DNA of 64,000 nt from Thermococcus sp. JdFR-02. Lineage in GTDB: Archaea > Methanobacteriota_B > Thermococci > Thermococcales > Thermococcaceae. The stretch is from the NCBI GenBank assembly GCA_002009975.1, contig MTLP01000042.1:62001-126000 (forward strand), read 5' to 3'. Below are positions 9,684 to 18,622 of the stretch, piece by piece; the stretch's first letter is position 1; each line of letters begins with the position of its first letter. The notes beneath the pieces were generated by a model that saw only the letters and a list, made by a program, of their open reading frames with translations, was not told the DNA's origin and made no database searches. The position numbers and the translations under genes are program-made.

Positions 9684-9700
9684 AACCTTTGGTTGAAAAC
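9684..9700 (-). promoter_or_regulatory. SurR operator, extended consensus
   Basis: On the plus strand the sequence is AACctttgGTTgaaAAC. Read on the minus strand this is GTTttcAACcaaagGTT, an exact match to the published extended SurR site GTTn3AACn5GTT. It lies between surR and pdo, upstream of a minus-strand TATA-like CTATATAAGC (about 9664-9673), where it could activate or repress both genes. Confidence 0.85.
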
Positions 9701-9742
9701 TTTAAATTTGCAAATGGTTATTGAACTAATGTTACCCTCTAA

Positions 9743-9752
9743 GGGTTATAAA
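9743..9752 (+). promoter_or_regulatory. TATA element of pdo
   Basis: The T/A-rich TTATAAATC lies about 35-40 bases before the pdo start codon, giving a predicted start of transcription just upstream of the GGAGG ribosome binding site. The extended SurR site is about 45 bases further upstream. Confidence 0.55.
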
Positions 9753-9783
9753 TCTTTAGTTCAAAATGTGGGAGGTTGTGAAA

Positions 9784-10458
9784 ATGGGATTGATAAGTGA
9801 TGGAGATAAGAAGGTAATCAAAGAGGAATTTTTCTCAAAGTTAGTTAATCCAGTCAAGATAATCACTTTCATAGGAAAAGAGCACTGTCAATACTGTGAA
9901 CAGCTAAAACAGCTTGTGCAAGAGATTAGTGAGCTTAGTGATTTAATTAGCTATGAGATACATGACTTTGACACAGAAAAAGAACTTGCCCAAAAGTATA
10001 GAATTCCAATGGCACCAGCGGTTACAATAACCCAAGATGGGAAGGACTTGGGAGTTAGGTACTTTGGATTACCAGCTGGTCACGAGTTTGGTGCATTCCT
10101 AGAGGATATAGTTGATGTTTCAAGAGGAGAGACAGACTTAATGCCTGACACAAAGGAAGTATTAAAGAGTATTGACAAAGATGTTCAAATTTACGTATTT
10201 GTCACACCAACTTGTCCCTATTGCCCAGCAGCAGTTAGAATGGCACATAAATTTGCCCTTGAGAACACATTAGCAGGAAAAGGCAAGATACTTGGCGACA
10301 TGGTTGAGGCAATTGAATATCCAGATTTAGCCGATAGATATAGGGTAATGGCAGTTCCAAAGATCGTCATAAAGGTTGATGGCGAAGATAAAGTTGAATT
10401 TGAAGGTGCTTATCCAGAGAAAATGTTTCTTGAGAAGCTTTTAACGGCTCTTGAGTGA
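9784..10458 (+). CDS. pdo: Protein disulfide oxidoreductase (PDO)
   Basis: A 224-residue protein made of two thioredoxin folds, with active sites CQYC (Cys35, Cys38) and CPYC (Cys144, Cys147). It forms and isomerises disulfides in the cytoplasm of hyperthermophiles and is reduced by a thioredoxin-reductase-like enzyme. The sequence closely follows P. furiosus PDO from MGLISD onwards, which fixes the start at the ATG at 9784 (GGAGG upstream) instead of 9766. It is divergent from surR, an arrangement conserved in Thermococcales. Confidence 0.96.
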   Translation: MGLISDGDKKVIKEEFFSKLVNPVKIITFIGKEHCQYCEQLKQLVQEISELSDLISYEIHDFDTEKELAQKYRIPMAPAVTITQDGKDLGVRYFGLPAGHEFGAFLEDIVDVSRGETDLMPDTKEVLKSIDKDVQIYVFVTPTCPYCPAAVRMAHKFALENTLAGKGKILGDMVEAIEYPDLADRYRVMAVPKIVIKVDGEDKVEFEGAYPEKMFLEKLLTALE

Positions 10459-10517
10459 CCTCTTTTCTACCTTATTTTTAAAAGCCTTAAATGAGATTGT
10501 TAAATTGGTGAAGCTTA

Positions 10518-10865
10518 ATGGTAGAAATACTTGCAAAACTTGAAGAAGAGCAGAGAATTGGAAAAATATACAAAATCTATTCTGTTAAAAGCAACTTGCT
10601 TGAAGCTTTAAAAGAGCTATGGGAAAATAGAGCTATCTTTGAAATTTATGAAGAGAATGAAGCGTCTCTAATTGATGACATGCTGACCAATAACGAGGAG
10701 CTTTTTACAAGGCTCATTAGAGAGATAGAATTAAACAAAGGACTTGAGAGCGCGAAATTAGTAGTGTCTTCAAAAGACAAGATAGTTATGATAATCAAAA
10801 TTGGTGAGTACATAACTTGGAGATTGTCTCTGCTTCCAGAGAAAGTTGAGATCAAAGAAGCTTAA
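10518..10865 (+). CDS. Unrecognised small protein
   Basis: A 115-residue protein with an ATG preceded by GGTGAAGC. It is largely helical and charged, with a central acidic stretch and a C-terminal KDKIVMIIKIGEYITWRL that resembles paired strands. There is no membrane segment or metal motif. Nothing in the neighbourhood fixes a role; it is convergent with the next gene, with no gap. Confidence 0.6.
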   Translation: MVEILAKLEEEQRIGKIYKIYSVKSNLLEALKELWENRAIFEIYEENEASLIDDMLTNNEELFTRLIREIELNKGLESAKLVVSSKDKIVMIIKIGEYITWRLSLLPEKVEIKEA

Positions 10866-11138
10866 CTACTTCTTCCATTTCCAGTTTTTTGTGTTTTCTC
10901 TTTCGAGCCAATAATATGCATGGATTTTTCCATAGGCAGTTAAGAGTTTTCCGGCAACCGCTGACATAATCAAGAGAAATATCCCAATTAAGACCCATTC
11001 TTTAAGTGTTAACCCATACCTCATTCCACTATAGAGCAATCCAGATACCCACAGAAAAATTGGAGCCAAAGCTATTAATACCATCAATATGAGAAGAATC
11101 TTGAATCCATACCTTTCCATGAAAAGCGAAAAATCCAT
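10866..11138 (-). CDS. Small membrane protein with two transmembrane helices
   Basis: A 90-residue protein with two hydrophobic segments, roughly residues 12-34 (FKILLILMVLIALAPIFLWV) and 44-64 (EWVLIGIFLLIMSAVAGKLL), and a basic, aromatic C-terminus. The ATG at 11138 has GGTG upstream. Family not recognised. Confidence 0.6.
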   Translation of the reverse strand: MDFSLFMERYGFKILLILMVLIALAPIFLWVSGLLYSGMRYGLTLKEWVLIGIFLLIMSAVAGKLLTAYGKIHAYYWLERENTKNWKWKK

Positions 11139-11198
11139 AAGTTTCACCAAATTATTATTGTTGCTTGATGCTTAAACCCTTTGTCATGGTGGTGAAGA

Positions 11199-11954
11199 AT
11201 GTTCTTAGCGGAGATTTTTAATAGCTGGCAAGGTGAAGGAGGAAGTGTTGAGGGTTCTGCTTTTGGGAGAAGGCAAATTTTTGTAAGATTTGCTGGATGC
11301 GACCTCTTTTGCTGGTGGTGTGATTCTAAACAATATTTGATTGCTTCTCAAGTTCCAAAGTATCGCTATGAAATCAAGCCCTTTAGTGGACGCTTTGAAT
11401 ATAAAAACAATCCAGCGAAAATTGAAGATGTTATTAATATTATTCTAAATCTCGACACTGGAGACATTCACTCAATAAGTTATACGGGAGGAGAGCCAAC
11501 TTTACAAACGAAGTCCCTTAAAGAGTTAATGGATAAGATGAGAGAGGTTGGATTTAAAAATTATCTTGAAACCAATGGCTCCCAGCCCCAAAAAGTTAAG
11601 GAAGTCGCGTATTTAACTGATTATGCCTGTGTTGATATAAAGGATGAGACAGCAAGAGCAGCGAAAGATTGGAGAGATTTAGTTTTAAGGGAAATTGAGA
11701 GCATAAAAATCTTAAAAGAGCATAACGTTAAGGTTTTTGCAAAATTGGTTGTCACAAAAGACACAAAAGCTGAGAATATTAGATGGTATGCTGAGCTTTT
11801 GAAAGGAACAGCACCCATGGTAATCCAGCCAAAAGAACCTATAGATATTTCCCAAAAACAATTAATGAAGTTTTACAATATCATCGCAGGAATTATGGGG
11901 AAAGAAAATGTTGGGTTAAGCTTTCAAGTGCATAAGTATCTTGGAGTTTTGTGA
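11199..11954 (+). CDS. queE: 7-carboxy-7-deazaguanine synthase QueE
   Basis: A 251-residue radical SAM enzyme that converts 6-carboxytetrahydropterin to 7-carboxy-7-deazaguanine, the precursor of archaeosine in archaeal tRNA. The iron-sulfur motif is CX3CX2C (Cys34, Cys38, Cys41) in GCDLFCWWCDS, after the substrate-binding NSWQGEGGSVEG. The YTGGEPTLQ motif near 105-113 is the glycine-rich SAM contact. The ATG at 11199 has GGTGGTG upstream. Confidence 0.93.
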   Translation: MFLAEIFNSWQGEGGSVEGSAFGRRQIFVRFAGCDLFCWWCDSKQYLIASQVPKYRYEIKPFSGRFEYKNNPAKIEDVINIILNLDTGDIHSISYTGGEPTLQTKSLKELMDKMREVGFKNYLETNGSQPQKVKEVAYLTDYACVDIKDETARAAKDWRDLVLREIESIKILKEHNVKVFAKLVVTKDTKAENIRWYAELLKGTAPMVIQPKEPIDISQKQLMKFYNIIAGIMGKENVGLSFQVHKYLGVL

Positions 11955-11987
11955 AAGGTTTTTAACTATCCTTCTTACAACATTATC

Positions 11988-12049
11988 TAGGCGATGATGT
12001 AGATTGGCCTTTGGGGTATTGATGCCCGGGATCGACATTGCTGAGCCTA
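11988..12049 (+). ncRNA. Box C/D guide RNA candidate 1
   Basis: A terminal stem TAGGC (11988-11992)/GCCTA (12045-12049) encloses a C-box region GATGATG (11993-11999), an internal C'-like TTGATGC (12019-12025) and a D box CTGA (12041-12044). One base between stem and RTGATG fits the three-base kink-turn bulge. The D' box is degenerate. The guide adjacent to the D box is GGGATCGACATTG. The 3' end overlaps the TAG stop of the convergent aldolase gene by 3 bases. The rRNA or tRNA target was not identified. Confidence 0.75.
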
Positions 12050-12934
12050 TAAAAGAAGAAGACCGAACTCTTCTAAAACTCTCTCAATTTCTTCGACTTC
12101 TTCTTCCTGTAAAGGCAAGCTGGGGTATCTTGGATATCCAACGTTCAAGCCCCTGATATTCATGGCTTCCTTTACAGCGCTTATCTGATCCCGTCTTTTC
12201 ACTATAACTTCATTTAGATATGTAAGTTTTATCTGAAGCTTTTTTGCTCTTTCAAATTTTCGTTCTTGGAAAGCATTGTAAAGTTCAACGCACATGCGAG
12301 GAGCAACATTGGCAATAGCTATCACAGCACCGTGAGCACCGAGTATTAGCGAGGGATATATTAAATCTCCTGTTCCAGCTAGCACACTGATTCTATCCCC
12401 AACCACTCTAATTAGCTCACTTATCCTCCCTATCGAGCCACTTGAGTCTTTAATTCCAATAATATTTGAATGCTCTTCAACAAGCTTTTCGACAACATCT
12501 ATACTTATGTTATATCCAGTGAACTTTGGAACATTATAAATGAGTATCGGCGTGTCAACTTTTTCTGCTATCTTTGAATAGTGGGCAAAAATTTCCCTTT
12601 CATTTGGTTTGAAATAATAAGGGGGCACTATTAGAACAGCATCAACCCCAATGTTCCATGCTTCTTCAGTTAACTTAATCGTTTCTTTTGTAGAATTTTC
12701 ACCTGTTCCAGCAATTATTGGAACCCTATTGTTAGTTTCATCAACAACTATCTTCAAAACCTCAAGTTTTTCCTCAAAGCTTAAGTAGGGAAACTCTCCA
12801 TTACTTCCTAATGTCACTAATCCACATATTCCAGCATCTATAAAGTAGTCCACAAGCTCCCTAAGAACTTCTTCATTGATTTCCTCATCTTCATCAAAAG
12901 GTGTTACATGGGGAACAAATATACCCTCCAGCAA
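12047..12934 (-). CDS. DapA/HOGA-family class I aldolase
   Basis: A 295-residue TIM-barrel aldolase of the dihydrodipicolinate synthase family. The Schiff-base lysine is Lys162 (GIKDSSG) and the catalytic tyrosine is Tyr133 (LIYNVPKFTG). The loop that reads GTTGES in true DapA is GSNGEFPYL here, as in 4-hydroxy-2-oxoglutarate aldolases, so a pyruvate-yielding cleavage is more likely than lysine synthesis. The start is taken as TTG at 12934, with GGTG upstream; 12946 is an alternative. It is divergent from a PfkB-family sugar kinase, which could make a sugar-acid pathway. Confidence 0.82.
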   Translation of the reverse strand: MLEGIFVPHVTPFDEDEEINEEVLRELVDYFIDAGICGLVTLGSNGEFPYLSFEEKLEVLKIVVDETNNRVPIIAGTGENSTKETIKLTEEAWNIGVDAVLIVPPYYFKPNEREIFAHYSKIAEKVDTPILIYNVPKFTGYNISIDVVEKLVEEHSNIIGIKDSSGSIGRISELIRVVGDRISVLAGTGDLIYPSLILGAHGAVIAIANVAPRMCVELYNAFQERKFERAKKLQIKLTYLNEVIVKRRDQISAVKEAMNIRGLNVGYPRYPSLPLQEEEVEEIERVLEEFGLLLL

Positions 12935-12991
12935 GATATGCACCAAATTAAAAAGGATGTTTGACTAATTAAATTTTTTGGGGTAGGAAAA

Positions 12992-13867
12992 ATGAGATGC
13001 TTAATTTTAGGTCATCTAACACGGGATATAATCATAAAAGACAACATGACCCAGGAAAAAATAGGTGGAGGAGCATATTATTCGGCATTAGCACTCTCAA
13101 AATTTTGCGACGTCGTGATCGTCACTAAAATTGGTAGGGATTTCCCAAAGGAGTGGATTGAAAAGCTTGAAGATAGGGGAATTAACGTGATCTATAAGTT
13201 CTCAAATAATACCACTACTTATGAACTGAGATATATAGATGAAAATACTAGGAGTCTAAGATTATTAAAAAGAGCAGACGAGCTAGGTTTTGAAGAGTTA
13301 CCTAGTGACAAATTTGATATAATTCTGGTTAACCCAGTAGCTGGTGAAATTTCAACAAAGATGCTTCAATCTTTAAAGAAACACTACTTAGCTGTAGATC
13401 TGCAAGGATTTGTAAGAGATTTTGACGAAGAGGTGCATCTAAAACAAATAAATGGGGAATTTCTGAGAGGAGTTAAAATACTTCATGCAGATAAAAATGA
13501 AGCTCAGTGTTTGGGAAATTCAAAAAATGCCCTTAATTTGCTCAAAAACTCGGTCGAGATAGCGTTGATTTCCAATGGTAAGGAAGAGGGTGTTGCACTT
13601 TATAAAGGAAGCTTTTATAGATTCGTACCCTTAGATATGAAAATCAAAGAAGCAACAGGTGCAGGAGACACTTTTTTAGCGTCATTTAGCTACTTTTATA
13701 AGAAATACACATTTGAAGAAGCATTAAAAATGGCAAACGCTTTTACTGTCATCTTCTTGTCCCTCAGAAATTACGATTTTTCTATTAGAGAGGTTATGAA
13801 AAAAGCTAAATTGGTTGAGGTTAAGAAAATTTCAAGTGATGAAGAGATTAATGGCTTGTTGGGGTGA
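12992..13867 (+). CDS. PfkB-family carbohydrate kinase
   Basis: A 291-residue ribokinase-fold enzyme. The N-terminal part carries KIGGGAYYSALALSKF, the PfkB signature 1 region, and the C-terminal EATGAGDTFLASF holds the catalytic Asp and the anion hole. The sugar substrate is not determined by the sequence. It is followed by a Nudix gene 4 bases downstream, and is divergent from the aldolase gene. Confidence 0.88.
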   Translation: MRCLILGHLTRDIIIKDNMTQEKIGGGAYYSALALSKFCDVVIVTKIGRDFPKEWIEKLEDRGINVIYKFSNNTTTYELRYIDENTRSLRLLKRADELGFEELPSDKFDIILVNPVAGEISTKMLQSLKKHYLAVDLQGFVRDFDEEVHLKQINGEFLRGVKILHADKNEAQCLGNSKNALNLLKNSVEIALISNGKEEGVALYKGSFYRFVPLDMKIKEATGAGDTFLASFSYFYKKYTFEEALKMANAFTVIFLSLRNYDFSIREVMKKAKLVEVKKISSDEEINGLLG

Positions 13868-13871
13868 AAGC

Positions 13872-14408
13872 ATGGATAGATATGTTTTGCTGATAAAAGC
13901 ACCAAAGGACTTTGATGCAGAACCGTTAAAAGAGGAACTAATTGAGCTTATTTCTTCTAAATATCCAAATCTTAAAGTTGAGATGTACAAATGTATTGCC
14001 CTGACTGTTGATCTGGTGATTCTCTATAACAATGGTGTTGTGCTTATTAAAAGAGGAAATGAACCTTACAAAGATTGTTGGGCTTTGCCTGGTGGGTTTG
14101 TTGAATATGGTGAGAGAGTTGAAGAAGCCGCAATTAGAGAAGGAAAAGAAGAAACAGGACTAAACATTGAGCTAATAAAATTAATTGGAGTTTATAGCGA
14201 CCCAAATAGAGATCCAAGGGGGCATACTGTTACAGCGGCATTTTTGGCAAAAGGAGAAGGAAAACTAAAAGGCGGGGACGATGCTAAGGAAGCTAAGGTT
14301 TTCAAATTTGAAGAGCTAAAACACATTAGATTAGCCTTTGATCACGAAAAAATCATTGAAGATGCTCTTAAAATCATGAAAGAACTTCAAGAGAGGGGAG
14401 AGCTATGA
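13872..14408 (+). CDS. Nudix hydrolase
   Basis: A 178-residue protein with an intact Nudix box, GGFVEYGERVEEAAIREGKE followed by ETGL, at about residues 74-98, in a domain that starts near residue 40. About 40 N-terminal residues precede it. The likely substrate is a nucleoside diphosphate derivative such as ADP-ribose. The ATG at 13872 has GGGGTGAAAG upstream; the longer reading frame that starts inside the kinase gene is rejected. The last 4 bases overlap the next gene. Confidence 0.88.
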   Translation: MDRYVLLIKAPKDFDAEPLKEELIELISSKYPNLKVEMYKCIALTVDLVILYNNGVVLIKRGNEPYKDCWALPGGFVEYGERVEEAAIREGKEETGLNIELIKLIGVYSDPNRDPRGHTVTAAFLAKGEGKLKGGDDAKEAKVFKFEELKHIRLAFDHEKIIEDALKIMKELQERGEL

Positions 14409-14758
14409 TAGAAGGTGTTAGATTTGGAGAGATTATTGTGAATGGACAAAAATATGAGCACGACATTGTAATTTATCCCTCAGGGAAGATTGAGAAGAGG
14501 AAAAAGTGGGTTTCAAAGCAAAAACATGGAACCAGTCATAAGTTCGATAAAGAAGAGCTAAAAGAATATTTAAGTGAGGAGTTTGATGTTTTAGTTGTTG
14601 GAACTGGAATTTATGGGGTGCTGAGCCTTTTACCAGAAAGCAGAGAACTTGTGAAGGAAAAGGAGATTATAGAGAAGCCAACTCCAGAAGCTGTAAAAAT
14701 CTTTAATGAGCTAAAAGATAAAAAGAGAATTTTGGGAATTTTTCACATCACTTGTTAG
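14405..14758 (+). CDS. Mth938-like domain protein
   Basis: A 117-residue protein of the Mth938 family (formerly DUF498), related to the mitochondrial complex I assembly factor NDUFAF3. The recognisable parts are FGEIIVNGQKYEHDIVIYPS at the N-terminus and VLVVGTGIYGVLSLLPES in the middle. The molecular function is unknown. It is coupled to the Nudix gene by a 4-base overlap and ends in a 4-base overlap with the convergent ABC permease gene. Confidence 0.85.
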   Translation: MIEGVRFGEIIVNGQKYEHDIVIYPSGKIEKRKKWVSKQKHGTSHKFDKEELKEYLSEEFDVLVVGTGIYGVLSLLPESRELVKEKEIIEKPTPEAVKIFNELKDKKRILGIFHITC

Positions 14759-16251
14759 CCTTTTATCTTTTTGAGCATCAAGAAAAGTGATAGCAGAGCA
14801 ATTGCATAGCTTATTGCCAATCCTTTTGGTGCATTAATTATGAAAGCTGGAATACCTATAAATGCTAACAGGACACTATTGACCAAAAATAAGGCAAGAA
14901 CCTCTCCAAAGTTTATTTCTGGAATTCCAATTTCTTTTCCCTTATAGCGGAACAGGAGTAACATTGTAAGGAGAGAAACATTCAATGGCAAGAGAACCAC
15001 GTAAGGAATCAGATATAAAGTAGCAGAGTCAAAGTAAGTGCCTAAACCAAGAATTAAACTTGCTAAAATCATTGGAATTAAGCTCATTGAGAATGCTTTG
15101 CTTAAAATAAATTGACCTTTTGAAATTGGCAAAGTCCTTAGAAAATCCATTTCTTTTCCTTCAACCTTTAAGATTGCATCAGCACCACTTGTTGAAAAGA
15201 GACCAATGAGAAAAAGCAGACCAAACACCTGTTCTTTGGAAAGGTTTCCGCTTCTCAATGCTATAAACAATTGGGGGAATACAAAATAGATTGGAACTAA
15301 AAATCCAGTGAGCATTGAAGTTTTTCTAAATATTACCCTTAAATCCTTCAAAGTAAGGGCAAAAATAGTGCCACCAAAACTTGATTTAAAACCTTCAGCT
15401 TTTCCTTTTTCTGAAGTTATTTTTGGTTCCAAAATTTCTTTCCAAACTTTACTTATGGAAAAGTAGTACAAAATAGAAATGCCAATGAAATAACCAGTTA
15501 AAAATACCAAACTCTTGGAAGGCTCAAATATTGATGCAACAGAGAAAGGATAAGCAACAATGTACTTCCCAAAAAAGCTTGCAAACTTTTCACTGTTTTT
15601 GCTTATATACTCCTGAAGATAGCTTAGAGCGTAAAACATGCTCATAAAGGCAAATAGCCCAAGAATTTTAAACAAGTTCTTCAACATCTGTCCTCTTGTT
15701 TTCCTATGGGCTATTCTTAAGCCAAATAGTGAAAAGATCAATAATCCAATGCTATGACCAGCTAAAATTCCAACCAAAACCCACAGCAAAAACAATAATC
15801 CATTTATAGGGAACTTAATGAGCAAAACAATTGCACTTGGAAGCACTATTGAGAGAGAAACGGAGATATCAATGAGCAAAAGCTCGCTTAAGTACAAGGC
15901 TCCAACTCTTATTGGAAGAGATTTCAATGGTTCAAAAAGTCCCAATGAAACGACATAGGATGACTGAACAGCAGTAACATAAAGGGAAAAAATGAATGGA
16001 ACTAAGGCTAAAGAAACGGCTAACGAAGATATTACAATCTTATTATCTGAGAGAATTATACCTGAAGCCATGAAAATTCCAAAAAATATGAAGGCTAAGG
16101 ATTGAAGTGCCAAATTTCGCTTAATGCTTAAAGCATTCTTTAACTGCTTCTTAAAGCGTTTTTCATCATTTGCAACTAAAGGATTTCTTTTAACAATTTG
16201 ATAATGCAGTTCTCTGTAAAGGATTCTCACTATTTCAAACAACCTTCTCAC
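14755..16251 (-). CDS. ABC-2 type exporter permease
   Basis: A 498-residue integral membrane protein with about twelve hydrophobic segments and a cytosolic N-terminus (residues 1-45). It has the general plan of ABC-2 exporter permeases. It begins one base after the ATPase gene ends, so the two form an exporter. The substrate is unknown; the lack of a binding protein fits export, not import. Confidence 0.85.
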   Translation of the reverse strand: MRRLFEIVRILYRELHYQIVKRNPLVANDEKRFKKQLKNALSIKRNLALQSLAFIFFGIFMASGIILSDNKIVISSLAVSLALVPFIFSLYVTAVQSSYVVSLGLFEPLKSLPIRVGALYLSELLLIDISVSLSIVLPSAIVLLIKFPINGLLFLLWVLVGILAGHSIGLLIFSLFGLRIAHRKTRGQMLKNLFKILGLFAFMSMFYALSYLQEYISKNSEKFASFFGKYIVAYPFSVASIFEPSKSLVFLTGYFIGISILYYFSISKVWKEILEPKITSEKGKAEGFKSSFGGTIFALTLKDLRVIFRKTSMLTGFLVPIYFVFPQLFIALRSGNLSKEQVFGLLFLIGLFSTSGADAILKVEGKEMDFLRTLPISKGQFILSKAFSMSLIPMILASLILGLGTYFDSATLYLIPYVVLLPLNVSLLTMLLLFRYKGKEIGIPEINFGEVLALFLVNSVLLAFIGIPAFIINAPKGLAISYAIALLSLFLMLKKIKG

Positions 16252-17013
16252 CTAAAGGGCTTCTTTTAATGCCTGAACTACAGTCAAAATTTCATCTTTA
16301 CTCTCTGTCAGCTTCAAAAAGACATCTTCAAGGTTTTCTTCATGGGCTTTCTCTTTAAGCTCTTCTATAGTTCCCTCAGCAATGATCTTCCCTTGATAAA
16401 TAACCCCAATTCTGTCACAGATCATCTCCGCTAATGGTAAAACGTGGGTCGAAAAAAGTATGCTTTTCCCTTCTTTTTTAAATTCAAGCAAAAGCTCCCT
16501 CAAAATTCTCGCGCTCTTTGGATCTAAGCCATTCATCGCTTCATCTAAAATCAAAACTTTGGGGTCGTGAAGTAAAGCGGTGATTAAAGAAACTTTCTGT
16601 TGAGTTCCAAAGCTTAAGGTTCCTATAAACTGATCCAAGTATTCCTCAACTCCAAAAGCTTTAACAAAGTAATTAACCCTTTCCTCAAGCTCTTCTCTTG
16701 GAAGCTTTCTTATTTTACCTACCAGGTCAAAAAGCTCACTTGGGGTTAAGCTTTCATAGAGAGTGGGTGTTTCGGGGACGTAGCCAACTATCTCCTTAAC
16801 TTTTATTGGGTCTTTGACCACTTCAACACCTTCAATTAAAGCTCGTCCTTTCGTAGGCTTTAAAATACCAGCAAGGATCTTCATTGTAGTGCTTTTTCCG
16901 CTCCCATTTGGGCCAAGAAGTCCATAAATTTCACCGTCATGAACGGTGAAGCTTATCCCATTAACAGCAATGTTATTTCCAAAGACTTTGTAAAGCTCAT
17001 GAACTTCAATCAT
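16252..17013 (-). CDS. ABC exporter ATP-binding protein
   Basis: A 253-residue ABC ATPase with Walker A GPNGSGKST (residues 34-42), Q-loop at VGYVPETPTL, a signature motif in the variant form LSFGTQQKVSL and Walker B VLILDEAMNGLDP. The Walker B and H-loop (STHVLP) residues are intact. It partners the permease encoded directly downstream. Confidence 0.92.
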   Translation of the reverse strand: MIEVHELYKVFGNNIAVNGISFTVHDGEIYGLLGPNGSGKSTTMKILAGILKPTKGRALIEGVEVVKDPIKVKEIVGYVPETPTLYESLTPSELFDLVGKIRKLPREELEERVNYFVKAFGVEEYLDQFIGTLSFGTQQKVSLITALLHDPKVLILDEAMNGLDPKSARILRELLLEFKKEGKSILFSTHVLPLAEMICDRIGVIYQGKIIAEGTIEELKEKAHEENLEDVFLKLTESKDEILTVVQALKEAL

Positions 17014-17100
17014 TCAACTCACCTAAGTTAAAAGAAGAAACACTTTACTTAATAAAGATTTTGGGAGATATTTATAACTTGTGAATGCATATCCTAACAT

Positions 17101-18615
17101 ATGAGAATTCTCCTTGTCACCGGTCGCTTGGCAGAACCTTTAGTTAAAAAATATGGAAAAGGTTGCGATGTGTTTGTGACTCCAGTTAGTGTGGCGGCTT
17201 TTCTAACACCTGAACTTATCGTGCGTTATTTAAAAAAAGCCAATGTTAAAGGCTACGATTTAATTTTAATCCCCGGTCTCGTTAGGGGCTCAGCCCAGGA
17301 GATAGAGGACAAAATAGGAATTCCAGCATTCAAAGGTCCTCGCTATGCTCATGATTTGCCCCAGGTTTTAAAAGCGATTAGAGAGGGTTTTAAGCTTAGC
17401 AAAGAAGTTCCAGCAGATTTGCTCTTTCAAGAAGATGCTCTTAAAAAAGTTGAAGACATCAAGAATAAAACAAAAAATAAAAATTACATTATGAAAGCTC
17501 TCAAAAAGCCATACAATTTCCTTGTTAGAGATTTACCTGTTGGCTTTGACTTCCCACATAGAATCTTAGCCGAAATAGTTGATGCTCCAAGGCTTAGTAT
17601 TAACGAAATAGTGGAGAGAGCAATTTACTACATTAAAAGTGGTTCTGACATCATAGATTTAGGGATGATTAGTGGAGAAACAAATTTAGCATTTACTGAA
17701 AAGATTCCTGAAATAAGAGAAAAGCTTAAAGAAGAGGGATTTGATGTTCCAATAAGCTTTGATTCATTCAATGAGCGTGAAATAGAAAATGCGTTAGATT
17801 TTGCCGATCTATTTTTGAGTCTTGATGAAGGCAATATTGAAGCTCTTGTAACTGAAAAACCAGTTGTTTTAATTCCAACCAACCAAAGAAAGGGTTATTT
17901 TTTAACAAACCCAAAAGAAAGAGTAGAATTTTTGGAAAAGCTCAAAGAAAGGGCTTTGGATTTAGGATACAATAAAATAATCCTTGACCTAATTCTTGAG
18001 CATGTTCCTAATTTAGCACGTTCAATAACTGCTTTTCAACTCTATAGAGAGAGAAATCCAAATGATGTTCTTTTGGCTGGAGTTGGAAACGTTGTTGAGT
18101 TAATAGATGCTGATAGTATTGGGATTAACGCTCTATTAGCCGGAGCTGCAAAAGAGCTTAATATTTCGCTTTTGCTGACAACCGAGGTAAGTCCAAAATG
18201 TAAGGGAGCGGTAAAGGAACTTAGAAGGGCTTTGGACATGATGCTCTTTGAGATGCCGAAAGATTTAGGTTTTGATTTGCTCATTTTGAAAGAGAAGAAG
18301 AGTGAAAGTGTTGAGTATAAAGTTAGATCACCGATAGCTGAGGCAAAAGAAAGAGGAGTGGAACTTGAAGACCTTTACTTCAGAATCTTTACAAAAGAGG
18401 AAAAAATTTGGGTAATTGCTCATAAAGGTACGGAACAGCTTTTAACTATTGTTGGGGAAGAGCCTAATGCAATAATAGACACAATTTTAGAGCACTTTGA
18501 GATTTCACCAAGACATGCTTTTTATTTGGGAAGAGAACTGGAGAGAGCAAAAACTGCTTTAAAGCTTAAGCGCTCATACACTCAAGAGGTTGAGCTTTTC
18601 AAGGAGTTTTATTGA
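17101..18615 (+). CDS. Dihydropteroate synthase-like protein
   Basis: A 504-residue archaeal protein of the DHPS-related family found in methanogens and Thermococcales (MJ0107 type). The TIM-barrel pterin-binding segment is in the middle (GSDIIDLGMISGETN near 181-195 and VPISFDSFNE). An N-terminal domain of about 160 residues precedes it and a C-terminal domain of about 100 follows. Involvement in a folate-like or methanopterin-like cofactor is inferred from the fold. No ribosome binding site precedes the ATG, and a TATA-like ATTTATAAC lies about 25-30 bases upstream, so the mRNA is probably leaderless. Confidence 0.82.
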   Translation: MRILLVTGRLAEPLVKKYGKGCDVFVTPVSVAAFLTPELIVRYLKKANVKGYDLILIPGLVRGSAQEIEDKIGIPAFKGPRYAHDLPQVLKAIREGFKLSKEVPADLLFQEDALKKVEDIKNKTKNKNYIMKALKKPYNFLVRDLPVGFDFPHRILAEIVDAPRLSINEIVERAIYYIKSGSDIIDLGMISGETNLAFTEKIPEIREKLKEEGFDVPISFDSFNEREIENALDFADLFLSLDEGNIEALVTEKPVVLIPTNQRKGYFLTNPKERVEFLEKLKERALDLGYNKIILDLILEHVPNLARSITAFQLYRERNPNDVLLAGVGNVVELIDADSIGINALLAGAAKELNISLLLTTEVSPKCKGAVKELRRALDMMLFEMPKDLGFDLLILKEKKSESVEYKVRSPIAEAKERGVELEDLYFRIFTKEEKIWVIAHKGTEQLLTIVGEEPNAIIDTILEHFEISPRHAFYLGRELERAKTALKLKRSYTQEVELFKEFY

Positions 18616-18622
18616 ATGGTTT

